Positions 1 to 6,829 of a stretch of 12,424 bases of DNA are shown piece by piece. The stretch comes from DATKZH01 sp964475955 (GTDB lineage Bacteria > Planctomycetota > Planctomycetia > Pirellulales > Thermoguttaceae). How positions within the stretch are numbered: the stretch's first letter is position 1; each line of letters opens with the position of its first letter. Position numbers and translations under genes: made by a program. The notes beneath the pieces were generated by a model, which was not told where the DNA came from, made no database searches, and saw only the letters and a program-made list of their open reading frames with translations. Where the stretch lies: contig CAYYZY010000220.1 in the NCBI GenBank assembly GCA_964475955.1, forward strand, positions 1 to 12,424, written 5' to 3'.

Positions 1-130
1 TAAAACCAAGCACTTAGAACAAACATGCTTCCGTAACTTGTAAACTCGGGCTAGTCTGGATGGGTTGCTGGCTAATTCCAGAAGTGTTCCCAAGAGCAAG
101 GCGGCCCCCACCCAGAACGTAGCGCTTCCG

Positions 131-149
131 GGGGGAGAGGCTCTCCCCC
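131..149. repeat. Perfect GC-rich inverted repeat
   Basis: GGGGGAGAG and CTCTCCCCC are exact reverse complements around a single central G, so either strand could form a strong hairpin with a small loop. No T-run follows on either strand, so it is not a textbook rho-independent terminator. It could still end transcription of a gene to the left of the window or be part of a dispersed element. Confidence 0.5.
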
Positions 150-187
150 ACCGATACGACAGAAAGCAGGTTGAGCTTTGGTCGAAG

Positions 188-226
188 TTGACTCCCGTTT
201 GACTCCGCTGACTCCGATTGACTCCG
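188..226 (+). repeat. Four-copy TTGACTCC direct-repeat array
   Basis: TTGACTCC occurs at 188-195, 199-206 and 218-225, with a one-base variant CTGACTCC at 208-215. The starts are 11, 9 and 10 bases apart, close to one turn of the helix. TTGACT also matches the sigma70 -35 consensus at 5 of 6 positions, although no good -10 box lies at the right distance from any copy. The spacing suits a protein binding repeatedly on one face of the DNA, but a decayed tandem repeat is equally possible. Confidence 0.55.
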
Positions 227-291
227 AAAAACATCCTCTCATATCCGAAAGATTCAACTGATTTCCCAAATTACCTAGTCCGCAAACCGTT

Positions 292-322
292 GCCTTGAAA
301 GGTTTTGCCGCATTTTCAAGGC
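292..322 (+). repeat. 9-bp hairpin in the tgt upstream region
   Basis: GCCTTGAAA (292-300) pairs perfectly with TTTCAAGGC (314-322) around a 13-base loop. A second, imperfect pairing is possible between CGCAAACC (281-288) and GGTTTTGC (301-308). The second pairing places 292-300 in its loop and ties up the first hairpin's loop, so the two structures compete. This is what an attenuator or a small structured leader can look like, about 190 bases before the tgt start. No known riboswitch consensus was recognised. Confidence 0.4.
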
Positions 323-496
323 CGCCGGACAACTCCGATCGGAAGCATAGCGTGTCGTCCCTCGCGCACTCCTTCCGTTCCCGGGCGAGCCCACCCCACC
401 GCCGCATCCCTCGGTACTGCACTCCGCACAATCGGCCTCTCCCTCGCAGCCGGTGCCGAGGCTCGACGGGCGCCTGGCCGACGGGGCCGGCCCAGC

Positions 497-502
497 TACA
501 AT
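497..502 (+). promoter_or_regulatory. Possible -10 box for a leaderless tgt transcript
   Basis: TACAAT matches the -10 consensus TATAAT at 5 of 6 positions and ends 7 bases before the ATG at 510, where transcription would be expected to begin. No Shine-Dalgarno-like sequence precedes that ATG, which fits a leaderless mRNA. There is no good -35 hexamer 16-18 bases upstream, so the call is tentative. Confidence 0.3.
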
Positions 503-509
503 GGCCCGC

Positions 510-1631
510 ATGACTGAGTTCGGCTTCCAGGTGCACCACGTCGATGCGGGCTCCGAAGCGCGCCGAGGCACGTTCCACACGCCTCACGGGCCCGTGGAAC
601 TGCCCGCGTTCATGCCGGTGGGTACTCAGGCCACGGTCAAAGGGCTGGAGGTCGAGCAGCTCCGCGCAACCGGCACGGCCATGGTGCTGGCCAATACCTA
701 CCATCTCACACTCCGCCCGGGCGAAGCGGTCGTGGAGGCCCTGGGCGGGCTGCACGAGTTCATGGGCTGGCAGGGGCCGATCCTGACCGACAGCGGCGGT
801 TTCCAACTGTTCAGCCTGGCCAAAATGACGAAGGTCAGCGAGCGGGGCGCGGTGTTCCGTTCGCACATCGACGGCCGGCTCCTGGATCTCTCGCCCGAAC
901 GGGCCGTCGACGTCCAAGCCCGGCTGGGAAGCGACGTGGCCATGGTGCTCGACCATGTGATCGCCCTGCCCAGCCGTCCGGAAGTGATCCGCGACGCCAC
1001 CGATCGGACCGTGCGCTGGGCCCGGCGCTGCCGCGACGCCGCCACGCGCGACGACCAGGCGCTCTTCGCCATCGTTCAGGGGGGGCTCGATCCCCACATG
1101 CGGGCTGAGTGCGCCCGGCAACTGGTGGCGATGGATTTCGCCGGGTATGCCATTGGGGGGCTGAGCGTGGGCGAGACCGCCGACCAAATGTACCGCACGC
1201 TGGAAGCCACGGTGCCGGCATTGCCCCCGGATCGGCCCCGCTACTTGATGGGCGTGGGCCGACCGGAAGACCTGCTCGAGGGAATCCGGCGGGGGGTCGA
1301 CCTGTTCGACTGCGTGATGCCCACGCGCAACGGTCGCAACGCGACGGCCTTCACCGATCGGGGGATCCTGCGGCTCCGGAATCTCCAGCACGAGCGCGAC
1401 GATTCCCCACTTGAAGAGGGGTGCCCCTGCCCCGCTTGCCGTCGCAGTCGCGGGTATCTCCGCCACCTGTTCCTGGCGAAGGAGATGCTGGGGCCGATTC
1501 TCCTGTCGATCCACAACATCTGCTACTACCAGCGCCTGTTGTCCGAGGCCCGGGCCGCCATCGGTGCGGATCGTTTCGGGCAGTTCGTGGCCGAGAAGAT
1601 GCGGGGTTGGGGTAGAATGGGTGGGCGGTAG
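510..1631 (+). CDS. tgt: Queuine/preQ1 tRNA-ribosyltransferase
   Basis: Tgt exchanges guanine 34 in the anticodon of GUN-type tRNAs (Asp, Asn, His, Tyr) for a 7-deazaguanine base in the cytoplasm, the key step of queuosine formation. The 373-residue product is full length for the family. Visible landmarks are FMPVGTQ near the N-terminus, TDSGGFQLFSL with the base-contacting Asp94, the YAIGGLSVGE loop (213-222), FDCVMPTR with the nucleophile Asp267, and the zinc site Cys305, Cys307, Cys310 and His335. The pocket segment reads LDHV (147-150) where most bacterial enzymes have FDEC, placing Val where a Cys is usual. The ATG at 510 was chosen because MTEFGFQV begins the conserved fold; the same frame also has ATGs at 501 and 453, and no start has a clear ribosome site. 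The next genes, yajC and secDF, follow in the order also seen in E. coli. Confidence 0.96.
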   Translation: MTEFGFQVHHVDAGSEARRGTFHTPHGPVELPAFMPVGTQATVKGLEVEQLRATGTAMVLANTYHLTLRPGEAVVEALGGLHEFMGWQGPILTDSGGFQLFSLAKMTKVSERGAVFRSHIDGRLLDLSPERAVDVQARLGSDVAMVLDHVIALPSRPEVIRDATDRTVRWARRCRDAATRDDQALFAIVQGGLDPHMRAECARQLVAMDFAGYAIGGLSVGETADQMYRTLEATVPALPPDRPRYLMGVGRPEDLLEGIRRGVDLFDCVMPTRNGRNATAFTDRGILRLRNLQHERDDSPLEEGCPCPACRRSRGYLRHLFLAKEMLGPILLSIHNICYYQRLLSEARAAIGADRFGQFVAEKMRGWGRMGGR

Positions 1632-1803
1632 GGGGTGTCGTTACGTGTTGCGTCGCAACTTGCGCGGGCCGCGGGCGCATTCTTGTAAGTCCTTTTGAGA
1701 TGAGGGCTTTGGCCCGCGCTACAGGGAATCGCTGTCGCCAACGCGCGGCATCGCAAAGGAGGACGGGCAGTTGGCCTACTCCGTCCTCTCGACTTTTGAG
1801 GCC

Positions 1804-1832
1804 CTTCTGCGCCTTTGCGTCTCTGCGCGAGG
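1804..1832. repeat. Dispersed-type intergenic repeat (8-bp internal period)
   Basis: The segment reads as successive 8-base variants TCTGCGCC, TTTGCGTC and TCTGCGCG. The reverse strand would translate as the familiar spurious string SRRDAKAQ, found in mis-called ORFs from many cyanobacterial and planctomycete genomes where this intergenic repeat occurs. Identification as that family rests on memory of the motif, not on a search. Confidence 0.5.
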
Positions 1833-1992
1833 TCTGCTGCCTTTGCTCCACGCATCACCGCAAGCGTATGCCACGGCCCCGGATTTCACCGCAGGCAGCG
1901 ACGGCTGAGGGCACGATGTTCGAGGCAGCGGAATGCTTGGGATTGCCCGAGCCTCAGGGGCGAATTGGGCCGCCGTCGCGGGGGCGGTCCCC

Positions 1993-2021
1993 TTGTTCCT
2001 TGAGGGACAAAGGTTTAAGAT
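1993..2021 (+). promoter_or_regulatory. Candidate sigma70 promoter for yajC-secDF
   Basis: TTGTTC (1993-1998) and TAAGAT (2016-2021) are separated by 17 bases and match the consensus boxes at 3 of 6 and 4 of 6 positions. The -35 box lies in the left arm of a hairpin: TTGTTCC (1993-1999) can pair with GGGACAA (2004-2010) across a TTGA loop. A transcript begun here would have a leader of about 125 bases before the yajC start. Confidence 0.3.
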
Positions 2022-2154
2022 ACCGGGCTACGTCGACGCGGCGGGCCCGGCGCCCATTGGCGGTCGGGCCGTTTCTGTTGCCGCGCGCCGCTTCGAGGGA
2101 CCCGGACGCCGTCGGCGGTCAACTTCCTTCCTCGCAACCAACCAGGGGACTACC

Positions 2155-2508
2155 GTGGCAAATTCGATCTGGCCGGACTTGGCCCTGTTGGCGGCGCAGC
2201 CGGAAGGGCCCAACCTGCTCAATATGCTGCTTCCCTTCCTGGCGATCGGGGCGGTGTTCTGGTTCCTCCTGATCCGGCCCCAGCAGCGTGAGAAGAAACA
2301 GCGAGACGCCATGCTCGCGGCGATCAAGAAGAACGACCGGGTCATCACGGTAGGAGGAATCTACGGGGTGGTGGCCAACGTCCACCGCGAGGCCGACGAA
2401 GTAACGCTCAAGGTCGACGAAGCGGCCAATTTCAAGCTTCGCGTGACCGTCGGTTCCATCGCGCGCGTTCTGATCGACGAATCGTCCGACGATTCCTCGT
2501 CCAAGTAA
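2155..2508 (+). CDS. yajC: Preprotein translocase subunit YajC
   Basis: YajC is a small inner-membrane protein that associates with SecDF and the SecYEG channel. The product is 117 residues, usual for the family. It has one membrane helix (about 22-40, MLLPFLAIGAVFWFLLI) followed at once by the family hallmark RPQQREKKQ (41-49), then a soluble domain containing DRVITVGGIYGVV and ending in an acidic, Ser/Asp-rich tail. The start is taken as the GTG at 2155: AGGGG at 2144-2148 sits 6 bases upstream, and the longer upstream frame is Arg/Gly-rich without family resemblance. The secDF start lies 19 bases after the stop, so the two are almost certainly one transcription unit. Confidence 0.95.
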   Translation: MANSIWPDLALLAAQPEGPNLLNMLLPFLAIGAVFWFLLIRPQQREKKQRDAMLAAIKKNDRVITVGGIYGVVANVHREADEVTLKVDEAANFKLRVTVGSIARVLIDESSDDSSSK

Positions 2509-2527
2509 AGCGTAGGAAACTTCACCC

Positions 2528-5500
2528 ATGCCTTCGTACGTCTATCCCCTCATCCCGCCGGCCGTTTTCGTCCTCGCGTGGCTTGCCGGCCGTTCCGTCG
2601 CTAGGCGGCCCAGCATCCCAGTCCATGGGCGCCGTGGTGCCGGGTTCGCGGTGGTTGCGTGCGTGGCCGTTGGCATCGCCATGGCTTTGGCCGGTCAGCC
2701 GGCGTCCGTGCTGGCCGCCGAAGACGCTCCGGCTGCGTCGAGCCAGGAGGCCGATACGCCCGCCGAGAAGGCCGAAACGGGCGACTCGGCCGCTTCCACC
2801 CCCGCTGACGAAACCAAGCCCGCGAAAGAGCCCGAACCCGCCGAGGGTGAAGAGAAACCGGCCGTGCCGACGGAATCCGCGGAGACCGCGCCCGAAGGCC
2901 AGCCGGACGACGCCGGGCAGCCGCAAGGGGAGATGGCCGCCGGCCGCCAGGCGACCCTCCGCGGCGTCAACTTCAACGACCGCAACGGGGACGGCGAGCA
3001 ACAGCCCGACGGCGCCGACGGCATCCCCAATACCGAAGACGACGAACGCGGCCTGCCCGATTGGGAAATCCGCGCTTACTCCGACGACGACGCTTCCGGC
3101 ACCCTCACCGATGCCGACGACCTGGCCGCTTCCGCAACGACCACCAGCGAGGGCACCTACGTACTCTCCTTGGAGCCGGGCACGTACATCGTCGTCGAGG
3201 CGTCGCGGGTCGGTTGGGCCCAATCGGCCCCCACCACCCGAGTGAACACCACGAAACCGGCCGTGGCCGAATTCGGCTACGTGAAGACACTGGCCGCCGG
3301 ACAGGCGGCGCCCGACCTCGACTTCGGCAGCTTCAGGGCGCAGATCGAATCCTGGCTGGCCCGAAGCGCGTTCAACCTCACGCTGCTGATCCTCCTGGCG
3401 GCGGTCGTGATCGGCCCGTTTTACCTTGCCCTTCGCGCCACGGGCACGTGGCGCCAGCCGCTTTGGGGTTGGCCGATCGGGCTGATCGGCGCCGCTGTGG
3501 CGGGAGCGGCGGTGGTGGCGCTGGTGCGTTGGGTCTGCACGTTCCTTCCGGTGGTCTTCAGCGAGGTCTTCGAGCGCTACCTGGCCAATCTGACCAACGT
3601 CTGGCCCCTGTGGGTCACCGTGGGCCTGATCGCCGTGCCGATGTGGCTGGGCGCCTACCTGGCCCGCCGCTGGCGCATGCCCGACTACGGGGGCAAAATT
3701 GCCATCGTTTCGTTCGCCATGCTGGCGGGCATCGTGGTTACGGTCCTCGGGTGGCCGCCGAAGCTGGGGATCGACCTGAGCGGCGGGGTGATCCTGGTTT
3801 ACGAGTTGGAGGGCGCGCCCGGCGAGGAAGAACCCCAGCCCGGCGAAGCCGAGGAAGAGGCCGCCGACGAACAGGATGAGGAGGCCGACGAGGAGGCGGC
3901 GGCCCGGGAAAGGGTCGACATGGACAAGCTGATCCAGGCGATCCGGCTCCGCGCCGACCCGGGCAGCGTCAAGGAGTTGACCATCCGCCCCCGCGGCGAG
4001 CGGCAGATCGAGGTCATCATTCCCCGGGCCGACGAACAGGAACTCGACCGCATCAAGCGCAAGATCTCCAGCGCCGGCACGCTCGAGTTCCGCATCCTGG
4101 CCAACAAGCGCGACCATCCGTCCCAAATCGAACAGGCCCTGCAAGTGGAGGGCCGCGAACTGCGCGACGCCGACGGCAACCTGCTTGCCTGGTGGGTGCC
4201 GGTGGCCAAGGGCGAGGAGGAGGGCCTGCTTCGCACTTCGGCCAGCGCCGAGACCGTCTACCGCGAGCGGACCTACCGCGGCTACACCTGGACGGAGTTC
4301 CTCGTCGTCCCCGACCCCTTCAACGTCACCGGCAACTACCTGGTCGACGCCCGGCCCAGCATCGACCAGTCGGGCCGTCCCAACGTGCTGTTCACGTTCA
4401 ACTACCGCGGCGGCCAGCTCTTCGGCGGGTTGACCGGCAACAACCTGCCCGACGAATCGCAGGACTTCAGCCGCCACCTGGGCATCATCCTCGACGGCTA
4501 CCTCCAGTCGGCGCCCGGCATCCGCAGCACGATCTTCGAGCGGGGTGAAATTACGGGCGACTTCACACGCCGTGAGGTGGAGGACCTGGTCGACATCCTC
4601 AACGCCGGCAGCCTCCCCACCGCGCTGAGCGAGGAGCCCGTCAGCGAAACCTACATGGGTCCCGGCCTGGGAAAAGACACGATCCAGCGCGGGCGGATCG
4701 CCATCGGCATCTCGGTCGGCCTGGTACTCATGTTCATGCTGTTCTATTACCGGTTCGCCGGCATCGTTGCCTGCGGCGCCCTGCTGATGACCCTGGTGAT
4801 GGTCCTGGCCGTCATGATCTCGGTCCGGGCCGCGTTCACCCTGCCCGGACTGGCCGGCCTGGTGCTCACCGTGGGCATGGCGGTCGACGCCAACGTGCTC
4901 ATCTTCGAGCGAATCCGCGAAGAGCTGGGGCGCCAGGCGAAGCTGCGCATGGCGATCCGCAACGGGTTCGGCCGGGCCACCTCGGCCATCGTCGACGCCA
5001 ACCTCACCACCCTGATCACCGCCACCGTGCTCTACGTGATCGGCACCGACCAAATCAAGGGGTTCGCCGTCACGTTGTGGCTGGGGGTCGTGCTGAGCAT
5101 GTTCACGGCGATCTACTGCTCGCGCGTCGTGTTCGATATCGCCGAACGGCAGAAGTGGATCACCGAGCTGAAGATGGCGCGACTGCTCGGAAAGACCCAA
5201 ATCGACTTCCTCGGCATGCGGCGCCTCGCCGCCCCCGTGTCCATCGTGGTCATCGTGGTCGGGCTGGGAGCCGTGGTGTTGCGCGGGTCGGGTTTGTTGG
5301 ACATCGACTTCACCGGCGGCGTGTCGGTCCACGCCGTCTTCGAAACCCCGCAGGACATCCAGAACATCCGCGAGAAGCTGGGCGAGGACGGCGAAGGGCT
5401 CGACGACCTGTCGGTCATGAACGTGCCCGCCCTGGGCGACGTGGAGCCGAACGTCCAGTTCATTATCAACACCTCCGGCCCGATGGACATGCCCCGCGAC

Positions 5501-6829
5501 GCCGAGCCCGAAAAAGTCCTCGCCGAAGTCAGGAAGCGACTGCAAAGCGCCTTCGGCGCGAGCCTGGCGCACCACTCCCTCGAAACGGCCCTCCTGGCGC
5601 CCCAGGGCGAAACTGCGAAGCCCGAACAGAAGCCCGAACAGAAGCCGGCCAAGAAGCCCGCGGAAGAACCGGCGGCACCGGCGCCGGAAACCGAAAGCCG
5701 CAACGAGCGGCCGGCCGCTGGGCTGGTCGCTTCGGCCGACCTCTCGTCGGTGCTCATGCTGGCTGCCGAGCCTTCCGAAGAAGCCGAGGCCAAGGTGGCC
5801 CCGTCCGCGCAAGAGCCGCCGAAGGAGGAATCGGCGGCGCCGGCTGAGAAGCCTTCCAAGCCTGAACCCAAGGACGCGCCGACGGAGCCGGCGGACGCGA
5901 CGGCGGCCAGCGCCGAGAAGCCCGAGGCGAAGCAGCCCGCCGAGGCCGAGGAGGCCGCGCCGACCGAAAGCACCCGCGCCCGGCTGGAGTTCGAGAACCC
6001 GGTCAGCTATGAACGGCTCATGAAGCTGTTTGAGGGCGCGATCGCCAAGGCGCAGGAGGAGGGCGATCTGCCCCAGAGCGGCGTGGTCGTCGAGCTGTTC
6101 ATCGACGAGGAGTGCTCGACCGTCGACCACGAGGCCGTCAAGGACCGGTGGTTCGCCGAGATCAGCTTGCCCGCCGACCAGACCCAGTTGCTGTTGGACA
6201 AGATCGAAGCGCGGGTCGAATCGGAGCCCGTGTTCCCCTCGTCGAATACGATCGGCGGCCAGGTGGCCAGCGGCACCCGGGTCGACGCCGTGGCCGCCCT
6301 GTTGGCCAGCCTGGTGTTCATCGTGGCCTACATCTGGATCCGCTTCCAGCGCGTGATGTTCGGACTCGCGGCGGTGGTCGCCCTGGTGCACGACGTGCTG
6401 ATCACCCTGGGCGTGATCGCGTTGACCGCGTACCTGGCCCCCGTGCTCGGATTCCTGCTGATCGACGAATTCAAGATCGGCCTGGCCGTGCTGGCCGCCT
6501 TCCTGACGATCATCGGGTACTCGCTCAACGACACGATCGTCGTCTTCGACCGCATCCGCGAGGTGCGAGGCAAGGCGCCGCAACTGACCGGCGACATGAT
6601 CAACACCAGCATCAACCAGACGCTCAGCCGCACGCTGCTCACCTCGCTGACCACCCTGCTCGTCGTCGTGGTGCTCTACATCGGGGGCGGGCAGGCGATC
6701 CACGTGTTCGCCTTCGCACTGGTCGTCGGTGTCCTCGTGGGAACGTACAGCTCGGTCTTCGTCGCGTCGCCCATCCTGTACTGGATGGCCCAGTCCCAGG
6801 CCGTCAAGGCGGGCCGGCCGCGTTCGTGA
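2528..6829 (+). CDS. secDF: Fused SecDF translocase with N-terminal SdrD_B-like domain
   Basis: SecDF uses the proton-motive force to pull exported proteins out of SecYEG on the periplasmic side. This 1433-residue product contains complete SecD and SecF halves: GIDLSGG (414-420), the SecD P1 domain, GMAVDANVLIFERIREE with the conserved Asp787, then IDFTGG (926-931), the SecF P4 domain, HDV with Asp1289 and GYSLNDTIVVFDRIRE (1330-1345). Ahead of SecD lie two extra helices (about 4-22 and 38-63), a Pro/Glu/Ala linker (66-141), a beta-rich domain (about 142-269) that begins RGVNFNDRNGDG and ends DLDFGSF like SdrD_B repeats, and three more helices (282-302, 316-343, 359-379). Arg-rich loops at 23-37, 303-309 and 380-390 fit cytoplasmic sides and put the added domain in the periplasm. 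Acidic (430-460) and Ala/Pro/Glu (1022-1150) inserts interrupt P1 and P4. AGGAAA lies 8 bases before the ATG. Confidence 0.95.
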   Translation: MPSYVYPLIPPAVFVLAWLAGRSVARRPSIPVHGRRGAGFAVVACVAVGIAMALAGQPASVLAAEDAPAASSQEADTPAEKAETGDSAASTPADETKPAKEPEPAEGEEKPAVPTESAETAPEGQPDDAGQPQGEMAAGRQATLRGVNFNDRNGDGEQQPDGADGIPNTEDDERGLPDWEIRAYSDDDASGTLTDADDLAASATTTSEGTYVLSLEPGTYIVVEASRVGWAQSAPTTRVNTTKPAVAEFGYVKTLAAGQAAPDLDFGSFRAQIESWLARSAFNLTLLILLAAVVIGPFYLALRATGTWRQPLWGWPIGLIGAAVAGAAVVALVRWVCTFLPVVFSEVFERYLANLTNVWPLWVTVGLIAVPMWLGAYLARRWRMPDYGGKIAIVSFAMLAGIVVTVLGWPPKLGIDLSGGVILVYELEGAPGEEEPQPGEAEEEAADEQDEEADEEAAARERVDMDKLIQAIRLRADPGSVKELTIRPRGERQIEVIIPRADEQELDRIKRKISSAGTLEFRILANKRDHPSQIEQALQVEGRELRDADGNLLAWWVPVAKGEEEGLLRTSASAETVYRERTYRGYTWTEFLVVPDPFNVTGNYLVDARPSIDQSGRPNVLFTFNYRGGQLFGGLTGNNLPDESQDFSRHLGIILDGYLQSAPGIRSTIFERGEITGDFTRREVEDLVDILNAGSLPTALSEEPVSETYMGPGLGKDTIQRGRIAIGISVGLVLMFMLFYYRFAGIVACGALLMTLVMVLAVMISVRAAFTLPGLAGLVLTVGMAVDANVLIFERIREELGRQAKLRMAIRNGFGRATSAIVDANLTTLITATVLYVIGTDQIKGFAVTLWLGVVLSMFTAIYCSRVVFDIAERQKWITELKMARLLGKTQIDFLGMRRLAAPVSIVVIVVGLGAVVLRGSGLLDIDFTGGVSVHAVFETPQDIQNIREKLGEDGEGLDDLSVMNVPALGDVEPNVQFIINTSGPMDMPRDAEPEKVLAEVRKRLQSAFGASLAHHSLETALLAPQGETAKPEQKPEQKPAKKPAEEPAAPAPETESRNERPAAGLVASADLSSVLMLAAEPSEEAEAKVAPSAQEPPKEESAAPAEKPSKPEPKDAPTEPADATAASAEKPEAKQPAEAEEAAPTESTRARLEFENPVSYERLMKLFEGAIAKAQEEGDLPQSGVVVELFIDEECSTVDHEAVKDRWFAEISLPADQTQLLLDKIEARVESEPVFPSSNTIGGQVASGTRVDAVAALLASLVFIVAYIWIRFQRVMFGLAAVVALVHDVLITLGVIALTAYLAPVLGFLLIDEFKIGLAVLAAFLTIIGYSLNDTIVVFDRIREVRGKAPQLTGDMINTSINQTLSRTLLTSLTTLLVVVVLYIGGGQAIHVFAFALVVGVLVGTYSSVFVASPILYWMAQSQAVKAGRPRS
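5618..5665 (+). repeat. 12-bp tandem repeat in the SecF-half linker
   Basis: Four 12-base units encode KPEQ, KPEQ, KPAK and KPAE. The first two units, AAGCCCGAACAG, are identical; the third and fourth have diverged. The repeat lies at the start of the Ala/Pro/Glu-rich insert of SecDF and suggests the linker grew by replication slippage. Confidence 0.75.

Larger units (their letters stand above)
1..509. other. Non-coding region upstream of tgt
   Basis: No convincing gene is visible. The first 300 bases are visibly richer in A/T than the rest of the window, which suggests a different origin or a regulatory leader. The region contains a perfect 9-bp GC-rich palindrome (131-149), an array of four TGACTCC copies (188-226) and a 9-bp hairpin (292-322), each listed separately. 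A 13-codon open frame at the very edge (2-43, plus strand) could be the tail of an unseen gene but has no recognisable content. The minus-strand open frame that spans this region and tgt is judged a shadow of tgt. Confidence 0.6.
1632..2154. other. Long non-coding gap between tgt and yajC
   Basis: These 523 bases interrupt a gene order that is normally compact. No credible gene is present; open frames here lack recognisable domains, and the frame continuous with yajC has a low-complexity extension that does not resemble YajC. The gap holds a small palindrome GTTGCGTCGCAAC (1647-1659) just after tgt, a GGGCTTTGGCCCGCGCTACA segment (1704-1723) that resembles dispersed intergenic repeats, the TCTGCGCC-type repeat (1804-1832), and a candidate promoter with an overlapping hairpin (1993-2021). 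Confidence 0.65.

Noticed and set aside
2..43. C-terminal tail of a gene entering from the left (KTKHLEQTCFRNL)
   Set aside because: Thirteen codons at the edge are expected by chance and contain nothing recognisable.
188..226. CRISPR array
   Set aside because: The repeat unit is only about 8 bases and spacers are 1-3 bases; no cas genes are present.
200..509. preQ1 riboswitch upstream of tgt
   Set aside because: The region was read for the short stem plus A-rich tail of preQ1-I and for the larger classes. Hairpins are present, but the conserved loop and tail bases were not seen.
72..1514. 480-residue open frame on the minus strand over tgt
   Set aside because: It lies antisense to a full-length tgt with intact catalytic motifs. 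Its product is His/Gly/Pro/Arg-rich without domains, as expected for a shadow frame in GC-rich DNA.
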